From the NCBI GenBank assembly GCA_049841135.1, contig JASGHK010000005.1, forward strand, positions 1,922,001-1,986,000: 64,000 nt of DNA, read 5' to 3'. Source of the DNA: JACRCT01 sp049841135. Lineage in GTDB: Bacteria > Myxococcota > Myxococcia > Myxococcales > UBA5297. The notes beneath the pieces are model-generated. The model saw nothing but the letters and a program-made list of their open reading frames with translations, was not told the origin of the DNA and made no database searches. Position 1 is the first letter of the stretch. The number at the start of each line of letters is the position of its first letter. Shown piece by piece: positions 49,983 to 59,148 of the stretch. Made by a program: the position numbers and the translations under genes.

Positions 49983-51068
49983 TCAGGCATTGACCTCAGG
50001 CTGAACGTAGAGATCGCCGTCCCGCACCTCGGCGACCATGTTGCCGGTGATGGCGTCGAAGACCGCGCCGTAGGTGTTGTCGCCGGCGCCGTAGTCGATG
50101 CCCAGCAGCTGGCGATGCGTCCGCGGGTCGGTCAGCTGCCGCACCACCACCTCGCTCTGATCCACCTGGTCGAAGACCTCTTGCAGGGTCGTCGACTGGT
50201 AGCTCGACACGCAGGCGGCCTTGATCATCATCTGGGCCAGGCGGGGGTCGGTCACCTCGGCGGGGCTGGTGTAACGCTTCTTCGGCTCGGAGGTGGCGGC
50301 GCGCTCGCGCAGGTCGTTGTAGGTCTCGCCCTCGACGATGGTGGCCGCGTTGGTGACGTAGAGGTCGCCGTCCTGGATCTTCACCAGCATCTGGGCGGTG
50401 TCGGGGTCGAAGATGGCGCCGTAGGTGTTGTCGCCGGCGCCGTAGTCGACCGCCAGGAGCGTGCGGCCCGTGTTCGGCTCGATGATCCGACGGACCACCA
50501 CCTCGCTCTCGTCCACCTGATCGAAGACCTCCTGGAGGTTGGTCGAGTCGTAGCAGGAGACGCCTGCCGCTTCGATCATCATCTTCGCCAGCTTCGGATC
50601 GGTGACCTGGTCCGGCGACGTGTAGCGGGTCTTCTCCGTGCTGCTCTCGGTGCGCTGGCGGAGGTCGTAGTAGCTCTCGCCTTCGGCGAAGGGCCAGTCG
50701 GTCGTCGCGACCTGGGACTCGGCCACCTTGTTGAGCACCTGGAACGTCTTGAGCTTGTCGGCGGCCTTGCGCTCCTTGCCGTCCTCGATGACGCCGTCGC
50801 CGTCCTTGTCGCGCTTCTCGATGGCGACCACCGCCTCGTCAGCCTTGGCCTGCACGTTGGCCACCGTCGCCCGGCCCTCGCTGGCCTTGGCCCAGGAGGC
50901 CAGGGTCTTGAGCGCGTTGCCCGTCACGAACTCGTCCTTCTGGGCCTTGCCGTACGCGGTGATCTCCTTGGAGGTCAGCACCCCGTCGTGGTTGGCATCG
51001 GCCTTCTCGGCGTGCTGCTTGACGGTCTGCGCGGCGCGGCGAATCGAATCCATCTTGACGTTGGACAT
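49983..51068 (-). CDS. EF-hand protein with two copies of an unrecognised 110-aa domain
   Basis: 361 aa, no signal peptide. Two EF-hand loops, DANHDGVLTSKE near residue 24 and DKDGDGVIEDGKE near 87, should bind calcium. Two copies of one domain follow, starting EGESYYDLRQR and EGETYNDLRER and sharing TSP..VTDP, LQEVFDQVD and YGAGDNTYGAIFD. The copies are about 60% identical by eye. I do not recognise the domain. GGAG lies 5 bases before ATG 51068. It stands alone between convergent and tandem neighbours, so context gives no hint of a partner. Confidence 0.75.
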   Translation of the reverse strand: MSNVKMDSIRRAAQTVKQHAEKADANHDGVLTSKEITAYGKAQKDEFVTGNALKTLASWAKASEGRATVANVQAKADEAVVAIEKRDKDGDGVIEDGKERKAADKLKTFQVLNKVAESQVATTDWPFAEGESYYDLRQRTESSTEKTRYTSPDQVTDPKLAKMMIEAAGVSCYDSTNLQEVFDQVDESEVVVRRIIEPNTGRTLLAVDYGAGDNTYGAIFDPDTAQMLVKIQDGDLYVTNAATIVEGETYNDLRERAATSEPKKRYTSPAEVTDPRLAQMMIKAACVSSYQSTTLQEVFDQVDQSEVVVRQLTDPRTHRQLLGIDYGAGDNTYGAVFDAITGNMVAEVRDGDLYVQPEVNA

Positions 51069-51267
51069 GGCTTCTCCGGGGTGCTTGAGGCGAGGAGTGG
51101 TTATCGGCGGGAGGCGGCCTGGAGTTGCTCGCGGAAGACCTCTAGTGATCTCAAGCGGTGGGCCGTCTCGCTCGCGGCCGTGGCACTCGAAGGGGTCCCT
51201 CATCGCCGCAGGGTGTGTCCTCGCAGCGCCGGCGAGGACACACTTCGCGTCGCCGCCCTTGCGCGCC

Positions 51268-53358
51268 CTACCGGCCTTGCCGGCGCCGCACCATCAGGCC
51301 CACCGCAAGCAGCGCCATCGCCAGCGTGACGGGCTCGCTGCCGGTCGAGCAGCCGCAGCCGGTGGTCTGGCACTTGCCCGACTCGCACTGGCCGCTCTCG
51401 CAGGTGGTGCCGTCCTCGAGCCAGTTGTACTCGCACTGGCCCGTGCGCGGATTGCAGCCGTTCAGCCGCTGGCACGCAGGCGCGGCCTCGCACCCCACCG
51501 CGGTGCCGGCGCAGGTCAGCCCGCTGCAGGCGTCGTTCTTGGTGCAGAGGTTGCCGTCGTCGCAGGGGGTGCCGGTCGACGCGGCGGCCCACTGACACTC
51601 GCCGGTCTCCGGGTCGCACGTATTGCCGACGTGGCAGGCGTCGGGCGGAGCGCACTCCTTGGCGGTTCCGGCGACGCACGCGCCCGCCTGGCACTGGTCG
51701 CCCACCGTGCAGGGGTTGCCCTCCTCGCACGCGGCGCCGTCGTCGAGCGGGGCGCTGTGGCAGGTGCCGTCCGGCCGGCAGGTGCCGGCGGCGTGGCAGC
51801 CGTCGAGCGCCTCGCAGGCGCCGGTCTGGAGGGTGCCTTTGCATTCGCCGGTCAGGCACTGGTCGCCCTGGGTGCAGGGGAGCCCGTCGTCGCAGGGCAG
51901 CCCGTCGGCGAGCGCGGCGCCCGGCACGCACTCGCCGGTCGCGGCGTCGCAGCGGCTCTGCGCGTGGCACGGCCCCGTGGCGCAGACCGTCGGCGTCCCC
52001 TTGCACGCGCCCGCGCCGCAGGCGTCGTCGTGGGTGCAGGCGTCGCCGTCGTCGCAGGAGCTGCCATCGTCCTTGGGCTGGAACTCGCCGCACCGCCCGT
52101 TGGCGCAGACCGCGTCCTGGAGGCAGGACGAGGGCGCCGGGCAGGTGAGCCGGACCTCGCCACGGCAGACGCCATCGGCGCACTGGCCGCCGAGGACGCA
52201 CTCGTCGCCGTCGTCACAGGACACGCCGTCGGGACGCTTCTGGTGGGTGGAGCACTGGCCGGTCACCAGGCACGTCGAGCCCAGGTGGCACGAGTCCGGC
52301 GCGGGGCAGGAGGGCGTGCCCACGCAGCGGCCGGCGACGCACTGGTCGTCCACGGTGCACTGCTTGCCGTCGTCGCAGGGCTCGGTCACCGGCGAGCAGG
52401 TGCCGTCGGCCGTGGCGCCCACGGCCAGCGAGCAGCCCATGCACTCGTCGGTGCACGCGCTGCTGCAGCAGACGCCGTCGGCGCAGAAGCTCGACAGGCA
52501 CTGCTTGCCCTCGGTGCAGGGCGCCCCGTCCTCCGCGGTGCCGGCCGCGCCGATGTAGCCGTTGATCCAGTCCTCGTAGGGCGTGGCGTTGGTGCTGCAG
52601 CCGTCGGAGACGCAGGCGGTGTCGCCCCAGCTGGTGACCCCCACCACGTACTCGATGCCGTCCACGGTCAGGAACGCCGGACCGCCGCTGTCGCCGCTGC
52701 AGGGGCCGCCGGGCTGCTGGTCGTAGCAGAGCGAATTCTGGGGCGCCGTCTCGCCGGCCCACGGACAACCGCCGCGGCGCTCGCAGATGAGGTCGAGCGT
52801 GTCGCTCACCTTGAGCTTGACCCCGTACCCACCGTGCTCGTCCTCGCCGAACCCGCTGAACTCCACGGTGTCGCCCAGGTTGGCGGCGGTGAGCGCCTTG
52901 GTCGAGGGCAGGAAGGGGATGGGGGCCACGCCCTCGGGGGCAGAGCTGGCCAGGCGCACCACGGCGATGTCGTTGGCGAGCGAGCCTTCGCTGTAGTACG
53001 GGTGCGGCTTCGCGTCGACCACCTTGACCCACTTCATCGACGGGTCGTCGACGTTCGCGCCGAAGCCGATGGTGATGACCGACGGGGCGGTCCCCTTGAC
53101 GCAGTGGGCCGCGGTGAGCACCACCCGCGGCGAGATGAGGGTGCCCGAGCAGGCGAACCGGCTGCCGTGGTTCATGGCCACCACGGCGATGTGCGAGGGG
53201 ACGTCGTCGACGACGCCGTTGGTGATGGGCAGCACCTTGCGCCCCAGGGAGATCGGCGCCTCGGGGGCGGGCGCTGGCGTCTGGTTGGCGGACGGCGGGC
53301 AGGCGCACAGCGCGAGCGCGCACACGGCTGCAGGAGCGATGCGGAGGGCGGCTTTCAC
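51268..53358 (-). CDS. trypsin-like serine protease with cysteine repeats and MYXO-CTERM tail
   Basis: 696 aa. The signal peptide ends in CALALCAC (Cys20 as possible lipid site). The S1 protease domain has His85 (LTAAHC), Asp130 (AND) and Ser224 (GDSGGP). About 400 residues of repeats follow, of the form DDGDACTHDDACGAGACKG. The C-terminus is TGCGCSTGSEPVTLAMALLA, then a short helix and MVRRRQGR, which fits the MYXO-CTERM sorting signal. Such tails are thought to be processed by a myxosortase during surface display; none is in the window. GTG 53358 has GAAAGG upstream. Confidence 0.9.
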   Translation of the reverse strand: MKAALRIAPAAVCALALCACPPSANQTPAPAPEAPISLGRKVLPITNGVVDDVPSHIAVVAMNHGSRFACSGTLISPRVVLTAAHCVKGTAPSVITIGFGANVDDPSMKWVKVVDAKPHPYYSEGSLANDIAVVRLASSAPEGVAPIPFLPSTKALTAANLGDTVEFSGFGEDEHGGYGVKLKVSDTLDLICERRGGCPWAGETAPQNSLCYDQQPGGPCSGDSGGPAFLTVDGIEYVVGVTSWGDTACVSDGCSTNATPYEDWINGYIGAAGTAEDGAPCTEGKQCLSSFCADGVCCSSACTDECMGCSLAVGATADGTCSPVTEPCDDGKQCTVDDQCVAGRCVGTPSCPAPDSCHLGSTCLVTGQCSTHQKRPDGVSCDDGDECVLGGQCADGVCRGEVRLTCPAPSSCLQDAVCANGRCGEFQPKDDGSSCDDGDACTHDDACGAGACKGTPTVCATGPCHAQSRCDAATGECVPGAALADGLPCDDGLPCTQGDQCLTGECKGTLQTGACEALDGCHAAGTCRPDGTCHSAPLDDGAACEEGNPCTVGDQCQAGACVAGTAKECAPPDACHVGNTCDPETGECQWAAASTGTPCDDGNLCTKNDACSGLTCAGTAVGCEAAPACQRLNGCNPRTGQCEYNWLEDGTTCESGQCESGKCQTTGCGCSTGSEPVTLAMALLAVGLMVRRRQGR

Positions 53359-53647
53359 GGGTCGACCTTTCGTGGAGGGCGACAGCTTGCTCGCGAACCG
53401 AGGAGGGGGTCAACGACCGGATTTCCCGACCCTCCCCGCGCCGCGGACGACACCGCCGTCCGCCTCGCCTGCCAGCGCTGGAGCAGCGCCCCGCTCGGCT
53501 GCCAGGCGGCTCGAGGGCGAGGTGAGAGGGAAGTGCGCGTGAGCGCCAATCCTGTCTCTCCGCGCCGGGCCTCGAGTCACGGCCGCGTGGCGGCTCGAGG
53601 CGAGCGGCTCGAAAAGGCCGCATGAAACGACGCGGATGCTTCGGGCT

Positions 53648-54010
53648 TCAGGAGGACGGCAGGCTCGCGCCCTCGTCGCTGCTGAGCACCAGCTTCGCGC
53701 CGGGCTTGTCCTCGACCGCGACCGCGAAAGGGTCCTGGGCCAGGCTCAGCTCGCGCTGGCCGTATCGCTCGCCCGGCTTGCCGCCGCCGTCCTTCACCGA
53801 GGCCTCGATCTCTACCCAGCCGCGGGCGTGGGCCAGCTTGAAGTGCACCAGGCGGCCTTCGAGCTTGTAGATCAGCTTCTCGGCGATCGGCCGGCCTTGC
53901 ACCGAGCGGTTGTAGTAGCCGGTGCCGTCCTTGCGGAACCGCAGGCGGATCTCCGGGTCGCCCAGGTTGGTCCATTCGTCCTCGCACAGCGCGGCGATCG
54001 TCAGGTCCAC
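53648..54010 (-). CDS. small conserved-looking protein of unknown function
   Basis: 120 aa, no signal peptide. Sequence is beta-rich and charged: LCEDEWTNLGDPEIRLRFRK, YNRSVQGRPIAEKLIY, WVEIEASVKDGG. The GTG start at 54010 is preceded by GGAGGCACC, a good ribosome site. Coding bias is strong. I find no motif that assigns a role. Its start faces the 339-base gap with the GTGGAC repeats. Confidence 0.65.
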   Translation of the reverse strand: MDLTIAALCEDEWTNLGDPEIRLRFRKDGTGYYNRSVQGRPIAEKLIYKLEGRLVHFKLAHARGWVEIEASVKDGGGKPGERYGQRELSLAQDPFAVAVEDKPGAKLVLSSDEGASLPSS

Positions 54011-54349
54011 GGTGCCTCCTCGAGCGCGGGAGATCCTAACCGAGGCGCAACCGCGGCATGAACCCTGAGCAGGTTGGTGGACGAAGTGGACGGGGTCGAC
54101 AGGGTGGACGGAGTGGACGCGTTCGCGGGACGTGCGCGGGATGTGACGCGGGCACGGATGAGCCAGAACCCTCCGCCGCGACTGCGGAAACGCCGGGCTT
54201 GGGCTGCGAAGCCCCACCTCTATATGGGGCGCGGGCCTCCGACAGCGTCCCACAGGCCCGTCGGGAGGCTGGTGACCCTCTCCGCCGGACCCTAACTGGG
54301 CTTCACCCAACCGCTCGGGGCTGGGCCATTCCAGACAGGAGACGGGACG
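54011..54349. other. 339-base intergenic region with GTGGAC repeats
   Basis: Bases 54077-54118 contain GTGGAC four times and GGTCGAC once at 9-base multiples, reading like a 9-bp tandem repeat. The rest has small hairpin-prone segments (for example TGGGCTTCACCCA near 54297) and no supported gene. A good ribosome site, AGGAGA, precedes the ATG at 54350. Confidence 0.5.
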
Positions 54350-54706
54350 ATGGCGGGGACCTCCATGGTGTTCGTCGGCTGGCACATGCCGCGCGTCGGA
54401 CGCGAGCTCGAGGCCATCGAGCACTTCAACAGCTTCACCGGTTACCTCGACCGCATGCAGAAGGAGGGGCGCATCGACAGCTACGAGCCGATGATGCTCA
54501 CGCCCCACGGCGGCGACCTGACCGGGTTCGTGGTCATCCGCGGCGACCACGCGCACCTTCACGAGCTGCGGCACAGCGAGGTCTTCCTCGACCACGTCAT
54601 GCGCGCCGAGTACCTGGTCGAGAACCTGGGCATCGTCGACGGCTACTTCGGCGAGGCGGTGCGGGTCCAGATGGCGCGCTACCTCAAGCTCATGCGGCAC
54701 GCCTAG
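54350..54706 (+). CDS. small hypothetical protein, possible dimeric alpha/beta barrel
   Basis: 118 aa. It starts MAGTSMVFVGWHMPRVGREL and contains LDRMQKEGRIDSYEPMML, TGFVVIRGDHAHLHELRHSE and GYFGEAVRVQMARYL. Length and strand-helix pattern resemble small dimeric barrel proteins such as YCII or NIPSNAP-like families, but I cannot name the family. AGGAG lies 9 bases upstream of the ATG. It converges on the secreted gene 54720-55248 with 13 bases between stops. Confidence 0.7.
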   Translation: MAGTSMVFVGWHMPRVGRELEAIEHFNSFTGYLDRMQKEGRIDSYEPMMLTPHGGDLTGFVVIRGDHAHLHELRHSEVFLDHVMRAEYLVENLGIVDGYFGEAVRVQMARYLKLMRHA

Positions 54707-54719
54707 CCGGGCGGCTGGG

Positions 54720-55248
54720 CTACTCGGTCTGGTGGTCCTCGAACAGCCCGTCGACGACGCCCTTCTTCAGGGTGACGACGAACGTCGCCGTCGCCGGCCC
54801 TGCCGCGACGAACTTCACCATCAGCACCGTGTGGTCCTTGGCCGTCGCCTGGAGCTGCGACGCGTGCTTGGCGAGCGCCTTCGGGAGCTTCGCCGGAAGG
54901 TCCTTCGCGGTCAGCCGCGTCCAGGTGTTGGTGGGATCGGGCAGGTTGCCGGTGCCCAGGGCGATGCACTTGAGCCCGGCGGCGAGCTGGGCCGAGTCCC
55001 GAAGGGTGCCCGAGTTGCCGAGCCGCCTCGTGCACTCCTTGGATTCCTGCTCGTCGCCGAAGAAGGTCAGGTTGCCGTAGGTGAACGGCACGGCGGCGAG
55101 CGGCACCGCCTTGGCGGGAATCCGAGGTCAGGGCGTCGGCGAAGGCGAGCAGGGCCTTGCCGTCGGGAGTCGCCTTGAGGTCCTCGGCGAAGGCGCCGAC
55201 GGGGCAGAGGCAGGCCAGGGCGCACAGAACGGCGACGAAGGAGCGCAT
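54720..55248 (-). CDS. secreted protein of unknown function (one frame break)
   Basis: A signal peptide (SFVAVLCALACLCPVGAFA) precedes a mature domain of about 155 aa with two Cys (KECTRRLG and LKCIALG). The frame breaks at 55118-55122, where GAATC replaces GATC; correction gives DALTSDPAKAVPLAAVPFTY. It is the second gene of a pair, 26 bases after the stop of the gene at 55275. Both are exported and of unknown function, and both contain GTF/DSG-type beta segments, so a joint role is possible but not shown. Confidence 0.7.
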
Positions 55249-55274
55249 GGGGATCTCCAGGGAAGAGCGGCGGA

Positions 55275-56331
55275 TCACTTGCGGGTGGCGTTGACCAGGG
55301 CGTCCGGCTCGAGCACGAGCTGCTCCATGCCGATCTTGATCGTGCCCTTCTCGACGGTGAAGGCCGGGGACTTGTCGGTGGCGCGCAGGATCTTGGAGAT
55401 GGGGCCCTGCGCCGGGCCGGCGTAGTCGTAGTAGCCCACGAGCAACCCGCCAGGGGTGACGAAGAGCAGGGTCTTGGTCGGCTTGCAGGCCTTGGGGTCT
55501 GGTCCGTCCTCGCCGCAGGGCGAGCCCGAGTAGTCGACGGCGAGGAGCTTGTCGGCGATGGCCCAGGAGACGGTGGCCTTGATGCCCGACTCGTACGCTG
55601 GGACCTGGCACCGCAGGAGCGTCTTGACGGCCTTGCCGTCGGTGAGCGCGATGAAGAGGTGGTTCTCGGCGGGGGCGACGGCGGCGCGGTCGCCCTTGGT
55701 CCACAGGTCCTCGGAGCCCGGCTCGCCGAAGCCCTTCAGCCACGAGGGGAATGCGGCCTTGCTGGAGACCTGGCAGGCGGTGTCCGTCCCGGCGACCTTG
55801 CGGAGAGCGGCGAGGCAGGCCTTGGCCTCCGGCTTGTTGAAGCGGGCGAGCAGCTGGAGCACCTGGGTCTCGGCGGTGCGCGCGGCGGCGGCGTCGAGCC
55901 CGGCGGCGCACGACTCGCCCTTAAAACGCTCCAGCGCGAGGTCATACGCGGAGGATTGGAACCCCTTCTCCCAGACCTTGGCGTCATAGAGAACGAAGGC
56001 GGCCTGCTCCTCGCTCCAGGCCTCGGGGAGGCGGTCGAGGTCGTGGAGGGCGAGGACCTTCGAGGCTCTGGCAGAGCTGGCGCTTGGCGGGGGCGTCGAG
56101 CTCGGGAGAGGCGAGCATCGCGTCGAGCTGGCCGAGCAGGGCCTCGATCTTGGTACGGGCCTGCTTCGCGCCCTCCTTGTCCCCCGCCTTCTCAGCGAGG
56201 TCGAGCTCCTGCGACCAGTGGAACCGCTCCTCCTCCACGGCATAGCAGTCGGGGGCCGGAGCCTTGGCCGCGCCTGCGAGAAGTCCCACTGAGGCAAGAG
56301 AAAGAACGAGCTTCGCCAACGTGCGCTGCAT
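55275..56331 (-). CDS. secreted helical/beta protein of unknown function (one frame break)
   Basis: About 351 aa after correction. A signal peptide (KLVLSLASVGLLAGAAKA) is followed by a helical region (EKAGDKEGAKQARTKIEALL) and a C-terminal beta domain (LRCQVPAYESGIKATVSW, TKTLLFVTPGGLLVGYY). The frame breaks at 56062-56068 (GAGGCTC for GAGCTC); correction gives LCQSSKVLALHDLDRLPEAW. No known family is recognised. It heads a two-gene operon with 54720-55248. Confidence 0.7.
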
Positions 56332-56647
56332 CCTGCTTCTCCTTGATCGCGACTTCGGCCCGGCGCTTCGCTCCGCTTCGAACCGAGATCCGCTGGTGGA
56401 ACCTTTGGCCTGATTGACCCGTTACGGACGGCGAAAGTGCAAGCGGCCGAGTCCGCCTCGGCCACGGCCACGGAAGTCTCGCACGATAACGCTCGGTGCC
56501 CCCGAACGCTCGCCAGGCTTGGAGCACCGCCGCCGGAACCGAGAGCTCGAACCGCGCCAGCGTCCCTCCCAGCAGCGCGTCGAGGGCGTCGGAGGATCCC
56601 GGGAGCGTCGCCTTCGGCGCGCGCCGCGGTGTAGCCTCGGCGCGGCC
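56332..56647. other. 316-base divergent promoter region, no recognised content
   Basis: It separates the minus-strand secreted gene at 55275 from the plus-strand ECF cassette. I see no gene, repeat or clear promoter motif. It should hold the promoter of the cassette, possibly one read by its own sigma factor. Confidence 0.4.
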
Positions 56648-57475
56648 ATGACCCTCGGCGCACTCCTGCTGCCCCTCGTCCTGTCGGCCGTCTCGGTGCG
56701 CGGACCGGCGGAGTGCCCTTCCGCCGCGGTCGTGGAGCGCCGCCTCGGCGAGCTCGCACCTTCGGTCGGCCAGGCGTTCGCCGTCGTCATCGACCGGCGC
56801 GATGCACAGGTCGTCGTCGAGCTGACCGATGAAGCCGGGGCAGTCCAGGTCAAGGAGCTTCCGGCCGTCGCCTCGTGCGCCGAGCTGGAGGAGGCGACGG
56901 CGGTCTTCGTCGCAGCCTGGGTGCGCTCGCTCGAGGCTGCGCCGCCGCCCCTCGAGCTGCAGGTCCCTCCACCCCCACCGCCTGCGAACGCGTGGGAGCT
57001 CGGCCTGAGCGTCGTCGCCGGTTGGTCCGAACACCCGGTCGGCGGTGGCCTCGAGCTGGGCTGGTGGTCGGGCCGATGGGGGCTCGGGCTGCGCCTGGTC
57101 TACCCGGGCAGCGGAACGGTGCGGCTCGGCGGCGGCGAGGTGTGGTGGGCGAGGCCGGCGGCGCGGCTGGGGCCACGCGTGCGCTTCGAGCCCGGGCCCG
57201 TGGAGATCGATCTGCGCGTCGAGCTGGTGGCGGCGGCGCTCGCGATGGAGGGCCACGGCTTTCCGGCCAACGAGAGCGCGTGGAGCTTCGACCCCGGCCT
57301 CGGCGCGACCGCCCGAATCGGCCTCCGGGCAGGCCGCTTCCTCCCGTGGCTGGCGGTGGGCGGGACGGGCTGGTTCAAGGACCACGCGCTGACCGTCGCC
57401 GGTGTCGACGCCGCGGCCCGGCTCCCGCGCGGCGAGGCGTTCGCCGCGCTCGGCGTGAGCCTGATCCTGCGATGA
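56648..57475 (+). CDS. secreted barrel-like protein of the second ECF cassette
   Basis: 275 aa with a signal peptide (LGALLLPLVLSAVSV). Two Cys, in ECPSAAVVERRLGEL and VASCAELEEATAVF, match those of the paralogue at 42922. After a Pro-rich linker, strand-like segments follow (WELGLSVVAGW, WGLGLRLVYPG, IDLRVELVAAALAM, FAALGVSLILR). It probably forms an outer-membrane barrel. Its stop overlaps the sigma ATG (ATGA). The start ATG 56648 gives a compact signal peptide; the open frame continues upstream without signal-like sequence. Confidence 0.75.
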   Translation: MTLGALLLPLVLSAVSVRGPAECPSAAVVERRLGELAPSVGQAFAVVIDRRDAQVVVELTDEAGAVQVKELPAVASCAELEEATAVFVAAWVRSLEAAPPPLELQVPPPPPPANAWELGLSVVAGWSEHPVGGGLELGWWSGRWGLGLRLVYPGSGTVRLGGGEVWWARPAARLGPRVRFEPGPVEIDLRVELVAAALAMEGHGFPANESAWSFDPGLGATARIGLRAGRFLPWLAVGGTGWFKDHALTVAGVDAAARLPRGEAFAALGVSLILR

Positions 57476-58066
57476 AAGGTTTTGCGCTCGGAGGGCATCC
57501 AAGCCCCGTGCCCACGTCTTCTGCGAGCCCGGCGGCGCTCGACGGCCCGTGTGAGGTCGCGCTCGAGCCCGGCGAGCTCTACGCCCGGCACGCGGCGACG
57601 GTCGGGCGGTGGGCCAGGCGCCTGGGCGGGCCGGGCATCGACGCCGAGGACGTGGTCCAGGAGGTCTTCGTCCTCGTCCACCTCAAGCTCCGGCAGTTCC
57701 GCGGCGAGGCCGGCGTCGAGACCTGGCTGTTCCGCATCACGCTCAACGAGGTCAACCGCCAGCGTCGGCGGCGCCGGCCAGGGCTGCTGGCGCGCCTGGG
57801 GCTCGGCAAGGAAGCGGAGCAGGTCGCCGCGCCCGAGGCCCTTCCGGGAGAGGAGCTCGAGCGGCGCCAGGACGTCGAGCGGCTCTACCGCGCCTTGGAC
57901 CAGCTGCCGGAGAAGCAGCGCACCGCACTCATCCTCTTCGAGCTGGAGGAGCTGGCGGGCAAGCAGATCGCCGAGCTGATGGGCATCGAGCCGGCGAACC
58001 TCTGGGTGGTGCTGCACCGCGGGCGGGCGAGGCTGGCCAAGGAAGCTCGAGGAGGCTGGGAGATGA
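57472..58066 (+). CDS. ECF-type sigma factor of the second cassette (one frame break near the end)
   Basis: About 197 aa. Region 2: GIDAEDVVQEVFVLVHLKLR and ETWLFRITLNEVNRQRRR. Region 4: LPEKQRTALILFELEELAGK and IAELMGIEPANLWVVLHRG. At 58042-58048 GAAGCTC replaces GAGCTC; removing one base ends the protein RLAKELEEAGR with TGA 58064-58066, overlapping the next ATG. As given, the frame instead runs straight into the next protein, producing a false sigma-TPR fusion. It is paralogous to 42322-42879. Confidence 0.85.
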
Positions 58067-59079
58067 CTACGACCGCCACCCTTCCTGGAGCACTGGAGCG
58101 CAGCGCCGGCGAGGCCGGCCGCCTGTGGAAGCAGGCGCGCTCGCTGAACGGTCCGTCGCCGTCGGCCCTGGCGGCCATCCGGGTCCGAGTCGAGCAGCGT
58201 GTTGAGGATGCTCGCCTGGGGCCGTGGGCGCGCCTGCGCTGGTCGCGCCGCTCGCTGGTCCTGGCGGTGTTCGGTGGGACGGTGGTGCTCGCGTCGACCG
58301 GAGCTGGCATTCATCTGGCGCGGCGGCCTGCGGCTTCCCAGCCGGTCGCGCCGGCGGCGATGGTCGTGCCGGCAAATCCGGTGGTCCTCGCGCAGCCCGC
58401 GCCGAAGGAGTCGGAGAAGACCATCGAGGCGGACCAGGGCGTCCTCTTTCCGGTGCTGGAGATCGAGAGTGCGCCACGACCAAAGAAGGTCGCCGCCGTC
58501 CGTCCATCGCCCGCGGTAGAGGCACTTCCGCCGGCGCCCAAGGCCGCACCAGCGAGTCCGGCCGAAGAGGCCGAACCCGAGCCGCCACCGAACGCGGACA
58601 CCACGCTCGGACAGGAGACGGCGCTGCTCGCCAAGGCGATGGCCGCGCAGAGCCGCAAGGACTCTGCCTCCGCGCTGGCATTGCTCAACGAGTACCGCGA
58701 CCGGTTCGGCGAGCGCGGAGCGCTGCAGCGAGAGGCGGCGCGAGCGCGCCTGGAGGTGCTGGTCTCCGTCGGACGCGCGGACGAAGCGCTCGCCGTTCTG
58801 GAGGCCCTGGCGAACGGCTCCGCAGACACCGTGGAGCTGCGCGTCCTGAAGGCGGAGCTGCTGGCGAAGTCGGGCCGGTGCAACGAAGCGGTCGCAGCTG
58901 CCGACGAGGTGCTCGAAGAGGCAAGGCTCCTGGCCCGGGAGCGGGCGCTGTTCACGCGGGCCAGTTGCCGCTGCTCGCTCGGCGACCGCGATGGCTGCGT
59001 GGCGGAGCTCGAAGGCTACCTTGCCGAGTTCCCTGCTGGCCGTTTCTCGAGCAAGGCTCGCGCGGCGCTCGGCAAGTAG
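58063..59079 (+). CDS. membrane TPR-like protein of the second cassette, putative anti-sigma factor
   Basis: 338 aa from ATG 58063, which overlaps the corrected sigma stop (ATGA). A cytosolic N-terminus of about 65 residues (ERSAGEAGRLWKQARSL) leads to one membrane helix (SLVLAVFGGTVVLASTGAGI), a Pro/Ala linker and TPR-like helices (LALLNEYRDRFGERGAL, LRVLKAELLAKSGRCNEAV), ending FSSKARAALGK. The C-terminal half is clearly homologous to the product at 41368. It may inhibit the sigma factor through the N-terminal part; no direct evidence. Confidence 0.75.
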   Translation: MTTTATLPGALERSAGEAGRLWKQARSLNGPSPSALAAIRVRVEQRVEDARLGPWARLRWSRRSLVLAVFGGTVVLASTGAGIHLARRPAASQPVAPAAMVVPANPVVLAQPAPKESEKTIEADQGVLFPVLEIESAPRPKKVAAVRPSPAVEALPPAPKAAPASPAEEAEPEPPPNADTTLGQETALLAKAMAAQSRKDSASALALLNEYRDRFGERGALQREAARARLEVLVSVGRADEALAVLEALANGSADTVELRVLKAELLAKSGRCNEAVAAADEVLEEARLLARERALFTRASCRCSLGDRDGCVAELEGYLAEFPAGRFSSKARAALGK

Positions 59080-59148
59080 GCGCGTAAGGTCTGGCGGCGC
59101 GGTGGCATCTGAAGGCGCAGTCGGGCACGCGACGGAGGAGGTCAGGAC

